A DNA stretch of 64,000 nucleotides from Amoebidium appalachense (taxonomy: Eukaryota; Ichthyosporea), in NCBI GenBank assembly GCA_963693365.1, contig CAVNZM010000014.1:2976001-3040000 (forward strand), in the 5' to 3' direction. The number at the start of each line of letters is the position of its first letter. Position 1 is the stretch's first letter. The notes under the pieces are model-generated. The model did not search any database, had not been told where the DNA came from, and was given only the letters and a program-made list of their open reading frames with translations. This document shows, in pieces, positions 49,320 through 64,000 of this stretch. The position numbers and the translations under genes are program-made.

Positions 49320-50949
49320 CCCCCCCCTCCCCCCCTCCCCCCCCCCCTCCCCCCCCCCCCCCCCCCCCCCCCACCACCACCACCCACCACCACCCCTCTC
49401 CCCCCCCCCCCCTTCCACCCCAACCATCACCACCACAACACTGATGAAGTTATCCAAATCTCTTCCCCGTGTCCACACATCACATCCAACAAGCTCCACG
49501 TCCCCCTAGACCCAATCCCCATGAGTTTCTTCACCCATCCACTGTGATAGTCTCTTTTCCGGAATTTTCGTCCCCGTTTGCCCAGGAAAAGGAGCAAACG
49601 TTCCAGGCTCCCCTGGCTTCCACAACGTCCCCCCCCCTCCCCCTTCCTTTCGGCCCTCCCCCCCGGGCCCCTCCCGGAGCCCCCTCCCCCCCCCCCCCCT
49701 CCCCCCCCCTTCCCCCCACTCTCCTCGCCTCTCAACCAACTCTCTTTTCCCGTAGTACTTAACCTTATTTCTATCAGAACACCATGCAATGCCTCAATAA
49801 TCCAAACTTAGTGACCCCTCTTCCTCTTCCCTCCCTCCCCACCGGAGCGGAGCGTCAGGGAGCTCTGTATTGAGCATTCCTTGTCCAGAAACAAAATTCT
49901 GTTTGGTATATGTTTGGGTCGGTGGTAGATAGGTGGGTGGGTGGGTGGGTAGGTGTGTGGGGTGAGTAGTGGGTAGGTGGGCGGGTGGGTGAGCAATCAG
50001 TACTAGTAAGCGGGGGGGGGAGAGGGGGGGGGGGGGGGGGGGGGGAGGGAGGGAGGGGAAGAGGGTTTCTTTTCTTTTCTTTCTGTCTTTTTTTTTTTTT
50101 TTTTTCCTTTTTTCTTTCTTTCTTTTTTCTTTCCTTTTTCCTTTCTTTCTTTTTTTTTTTTTTTTTGGGGAGAAGGGGGGGCAAAGGGTGGGGGGCTGCA
50201 ATATTTAGTGTTACGTACAACTCCATTATGATAGGGCGGGCATGCAAAATAATTACACAAAACAGTATTCAAGGCAGGAGTACCCCTGCCCAGGAGAAGC
50301 CAAAGTCATCTGGGATGGGTGTGTGTGTGTGTGTAAGTGTGTGTGCGGGGTGGGGGGGGGTGGGGGGGGGGGGGGACGAGTTGATACTAGGGGAGATGTG
50401 TGGTGCTGTGAGGAGGGGAACTTCGATGAGGAATCGGAGGAGCATCAGAGGTGGGGATTAAATGCGGTACACCGTACGAAAAAAAACAACAATATAAAGG
50501 GCATGATAATGATTGAGTGAATACATTGTTTGGAAACATTATCAATCACGGAATTACGGATAACATAGTGCGCTCTCTGTATACCACGAACCTTTTTTGG
50601 GGGAGAGGGGAGAGAGGGGAGGGGGGAGGGGTGGGGTGGGAGGGAGGGGGGGCTCTCCAACCAACAGCCAGTTTGTAACGCTATTCATCAAATCTTCAAT
50701 CATACATCAATTTAGATCTTACATACGTGTATGGGAGTTGACAGCTAAACTAAAAATACGCCACGATACATTCGTTCCATACACTACCTGATACAAACTT
50801 GAATATCTCTTCTCCACTTGGCTGTAATCAACACACACGGTTTACCACACGAGCCACCATAAAAAAAAACAAAAAAAACAAAAAAAAACAAAAAAACAAA
50901 AAACAAAGAAGGGAGAAGGAAAAAAAAGTACATTACTACTTTCGGAGAG

Positions 50950-52490
50950 TTAAGCAGATAGCATTTTGGTTACCACTTCCAGTTCCTCACCCTGCCCATC
51001 CCTCTCATACACCTTCACCATACACCTTAGCGCTCTCTTACTAGGGGAGAAACCAAGAACGGGTATCATAGAGAATACACCCTTTGCTCTAGTCCTCTCA
51101 TCCATCTCAACATAGCATTCGAGCACGCATTCCAAATCATCCCTATCCAACCCTACACCCAACCTTTTCATACGTTCATACAATGCATGCACCTGGCTAC
51201 ATTCGCCATTCCTAGCAAAAGCCTTCATCATTGCACCCAAAACCCGACCTTCGTCCATAACTTTCATTCCAGATTCATACATCTTCCTCACAAACAGGTT
51301 TACACCTACAGTGTGTCTACTCCTTCCAAGCCCATCTATCACCACCGCCACCTCAGCTGGAGAAAGTGGGGTCAAGATTGGTGTCTCGTCAATCATTTCA
51401 CACACCTGCTCCACATTTCCAGAATCCGCATATGCCTTTAACAAGCACACCGCCGTTTTTCTTTGCTCCAATTCTCTCCTCCTTGTTTGTCTTACCAACA
51501 ACGAGTGGACCCATCTCACGTTTTCATGATCCCCTACGTCGCTCAAACATTGAATCATCGTTGCTGCAGCCCGCCCGCCCTTCACGTGTCCCCGTTGCTC
51601 CAGGAGCATGTTCGTCGCCTTTCGCACCAATTCTCGATTTTCGCTCCTGGCGGCTGCCAGCAAAAGCGATAGAAGAGCACTGTTGGGTAAGAGAGTTTTC
51701 CTGCATGTTGAAAGATAGCTCTTAACAGCCCCCTCGGCAAGCGCCGATGTTAATTTGTCCTGCTTGGAGAGCACTGAAACGTACACTTGCGTGAAACGAA
51801 CAAATACCTCATGAAGCTGCTTGGAATCGGCACCCCGCAGAAAATAAAACGCGTCTCCCAATGAAACGCCGCGTGGGAGGGAGGAAAAGAAAAGGTAAAA
51901 CGTGTTTGGTCTAACCAGGAGGCCATAACGCAACATGGCGTCGTACATTCGTCGCAAGGGGTGGGTTCGTTTTGCCTCTGCTATTCGCTGAATGGGATGG
52001 TTGTACACTGTTATAACCGCATGTTTCAACCTGGCCGGTGGCTCTTGTCCTGCTTGTTTCTTGAACTTGGACAGGATTAAACGTGCTTGTGTGGGCGTGC
52101 TGATGTTCAACATCACAAAGCAGTGCTCTTCATTCAAACTCCCCGTGCGCGCCAAATGGTTGAAATGCTTCCATGCAAGGTTGAATTTCGTGTGCCTGCT
52201 ATGCTCACACAGTTGCTCCAACTTCGTCGCACTCACGTCGCAATCGTCCTTCATTCCATTGTCAACGTTTTGGGGTGGTGTCGAGATCCCAACTGCAGCT
52301 CCACTCGTAGGTGGGCTCAAGACCCGTTCGGCATTCGTAGGTGGTTTTGGGGGGTCATTTTCGTGAACGTTCGTCGATGCCAAAGTTTCCGGAAACCCCG
52401 TGGAAGAAGGTGCAGCACACGCTGCCGAAGAACCTTTAACTGCCCCATTTTTCCGCGCCTGGTGCTTGTGTCGATGCCGGATAAAAACAT
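50950..52490 (-). CDS. Pentatricopeptide-repeat (PPR-like) protein, start uncertain
   Basis: Single exon as seen. PPR proteins bind organellar RNA through helical hairpins of about 35 residues. The C-terminal third shows the rhythm clearly (AMMKAFARNGECSQVHALYERMK, then a DDLECVLECYVEMDE helix, then RALRCMVKVYERDGQ); earlier repeats are degenerate. The frame is open from 52383 down to the TAA at 50950-50952. Its first ATG is only at 52254, which would give 434 residues and no presequence. In another frame, ATG at 52490 or 52448 begins an Arg/Leu-rich, acid-poor segment (VLRQRVLHLLPRGFRK) typical of a mitochondrial presequence. That frame joins the PPR frame if one base is missing from the G run at 52349-52354. 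A small 5' intron is an alternative. The gene is divergent from FAF1. Confidence 0.7.
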
Positions 52491-53477
52491 GGTGGATTTA
52501 CGCGTTGGCTCAGTGGGTGCCCAGCGGGAAGTAGCGTGTCACGCGCTAGCAGAAAGGGGCCAAGAAAGGGAATATGAAATTCTCCGGCTGCAAACGACGG
52601 GAACGTGAACCTCCGAGGCAGAAGAGGCACATGGTGTTGGCTAACGGCGATACCGCTACTTCTAAAACGCACGAGGCGGAACAACTCGACGTTTTTGCTA
52701 AACCGACCTAAAAGTGTCGGTGACCTGAGAAACATGATGGTGAAATAAAGTCAATGAAACGCCGACACCACTGCAGGCCGTTCGGCCCTGTGCTAATACT
52801 ACATTTGCCTGTGCATTAAACCCCAAACGACCGATGAAACTGACGATGTCAGTGTAAAACACACACAAAGAGGGGTGGTAAATTCGAAGGGCCCAAAAAA
52901 AGAAGGGAGGAGGGGGGGGGGGGGGGGGGAGGGGGGGGAGGAATAATAATCATTCGAGCTCTAACCTACTAGACTAGTGTTGGTGTACTCTATAGAAATC
53001 ACTTATTGAATTCTCCAAAGGATAAGAAGGTGAGAAAACACGACTCTGTTGACCACGTGTGTTCGTTGTGGTCTGAATGAGGGATTGAAAGGAATGCAGC
53101 TGCTACTATGTGATTGGTTATCTTAATTTCCGATACGCATTATTATTGGTAGATTTGCACATTTACGCAAACTGCTTTCGTGTGGCGCCAAGATTCAGTC
53201 CAAGAGACTTGACACGAAGCTGCAAAATCAGGAACGCTTGGGAGTTGAAAAGGGTGTTTTTGCAGGCACAACAACTTTGTTGTGTCACTGTTTTTGCGAA
53301 CTGAAAGTGTGTGTTGAGTAGTTTAGAGCAGGAGAGATAAAAGTTCCGTCGCTGTAGCTAGGCAGGTTGATCACTTTCACTTGAATTGTTGTTGTTACTT
53401 GACGGTGGTGGTCTATTTTGTTGCCCACTCTCTTTTTGTGGGTGCGTTGTCGAGAAAAGAAGAGCCAAAGGGAAAAG
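52491..53477. promoter_or_regulatory. Divergent region between the PPR gene (-) and FAF1 (+)
   Basis: About 1 kb of mostly unique sequence with one G tract (52912-52939). An ATG-initiated Arg-rich frame on the minus strand (52735 down to 52436) could be a 5' exon of the PPR gene, but no in-phase splice pair stands out. No clear TATA box; AGATAAAAG at 53334 is the nearest AT-rich element to FAF1. Confidence 0.5.
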
Positions 53478-63449
<9,972 letters not shown>

Positions 63450-63713
63450 GTACGAATATATCCCCCCCCCCCCCCCCCCCCCCCCCCCCGGGCTCTGCAT
63501 TTTGTTTTCCGTTATAAATGTGCCCTTCGTGCTGCATAATGCATTCTACTCCCGCCCCTCATTCTCCCTCCCTCCCTTCCCCCCCCCCCCCCCCCCCCCC
63601 CCCCCTCTATCCCCCCTCCCCGCCGCACCTCCCCTTTTCCCCTCCTCCCTTCCTCACTTCCTCCGCTCGTCCCCTCCCCCCTCCCTCCCTCCCCTCCCCC
63701 TCCCCCCCCCCCC

Positions 63714-63747
<34 letters not shown>

Positions 63748-64000
63748 CCTTCCCCTCCCCCCCCTTCTACTTATCTCCCTTGGTCCCCCAGCCCTTCTCG
63801 TTCAAACCGACATCACCATCAGCCCCATCACAAGGACAAGCTAAAAGTAACAAAGTAACAGAATGTTTTTTCTACATTGACCCAAGACGAACAGGAGGGT
63901 GCAGGGGGGAGAGGAGAGGGTTTTTTTTTTTTTTTTTAGGGGGGGGGGGGGGGGGGGGGGAGGGGGGATGGCTGGCATGCTATGCTGTGTTTCTCGTTTT
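63450..64000 (+). other. FAF1 intron after exon 12: C-rich to the window edge
   Basis: C tracts and CCCTCC-type pyrimidine repeats, a degraded oligo-C element at 63490-63551, and a T-run/G-run junction near 63921-63960. The next FAF1 exon was not found here. The open stretch after CCCCCAG at 63791 shows no similarity to the UAS domain. Confidence 0.7.
63490..63551 (+). repeat. Degraded dispersed oligo-C element, copy G
   Basis: GGGCTCTGC, TTTTCCGTTATAAATGTGC and ATGCATTCTA match the element in order, with a C tract before it. It lies in a FAF1 intron, sense orientation. Confidence 0.6.

Larger units (their letters stand above)
46675..50949. other. Intergenic region rich in C and G tracts; one small retro-insertion
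   Basis: No gene is supported. It is dominated by G-rich (47075-47210) and C-rich (47250-48180, 49270-49400) sequence, TG-rich sequence (48660-49145), a T-rich block (50085-50170) and an AAAC-type A-rich block (50860-50925). A short open stretch at 48236-48373 has non-repeat codons, but no usable splice partners or homology were seen. Confidence 0.6.

Noticed and set aside
49506-49719. Minus-strand open frames near a VCSFSWANGDE-like stretch
   Set aside because: Flanked by C tracts, with competing frames and no splice partners.
63791-63842. Next FAF1 exon after CCCCCAG
   Set aside because: The phase fits, but the His/Arg/Lys-rich translation has no similarity to the UAS domain expected there.

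Overview
This is nuclear DNA of an intron-rich eukaryote. Small coding exons (28 bases to 1.2 kb) sit in introns that are mostly simple sequence: homopolymer C/G tracts, (CA)n/(TG)n runs from 100 bases to about 1 kb, and C-run/A-run junctions. The proteins (a Rap1-type GTPase, PNKP, CDT1, a KCTD3/SHKBP1-like BTB-WD protein, FAF1) point to an opisthokont-grade lineage. A unicellular holozoan is my best guess from family content, but the sequence alone does not fix the species. The large majority of long open frames are artefacts of repeats (His-Thr, Pro, Gly or Cys-Val runs) and were left out.

Layout. 1-1719: 3' half of a Rap1-type GTPase (+). 4594-7676: a possible signal-peptide exon and a two-exon Cys-rich (CXC-like) protein (+). 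10968-13211: a BTB-WD40 gene (+) broken by two in-frame stops and two frameshifts. 16157-26479: a complete 14-exon polynucleotide kinase 3'-phosphatase, PNKP (-). 27878-42042: a 15-exon replication licensing factor CDT1 (+), divergent from PNKP across 1.4 kb holding E2F-like and CCAAT motifs and three hairpins. 45895-46674: an intronless secreted protein with three six-Cys modules and a TATA/CCAAT promoter. 50950-about 52490: a PPR protein (-) with a probable frameshift near its N-terminus. 53478 to the right edge: the first 12 exons of FAF1 (+). I built the PNKP, CDT1 and FAF1 models by hand; every exon junction has GT/AG borders and matching phase.

PNKP (DNA end repair) and CDT1 (origin licensing) share one intergenic region, so S-phase co-regulation is plausible; this is inference. 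No virus, CRISPR array, rRNA or tRNA gene was recognised.

The main novelty is in the repeats. A dispersed element of about 200 bases with tRNA-like promoter boxes and an oligo-C end occurs about eight times. The seven copies inside introns lie in seven different introns of four genes and all are in the sense orientation. Other notable items are a 97-base structured insertion with a 13-base target duplication and an A-rich tail, microsatellites that supply splice acceptors, and a duplicated FAF1 exon followed by a stop and a poly(A) signal.
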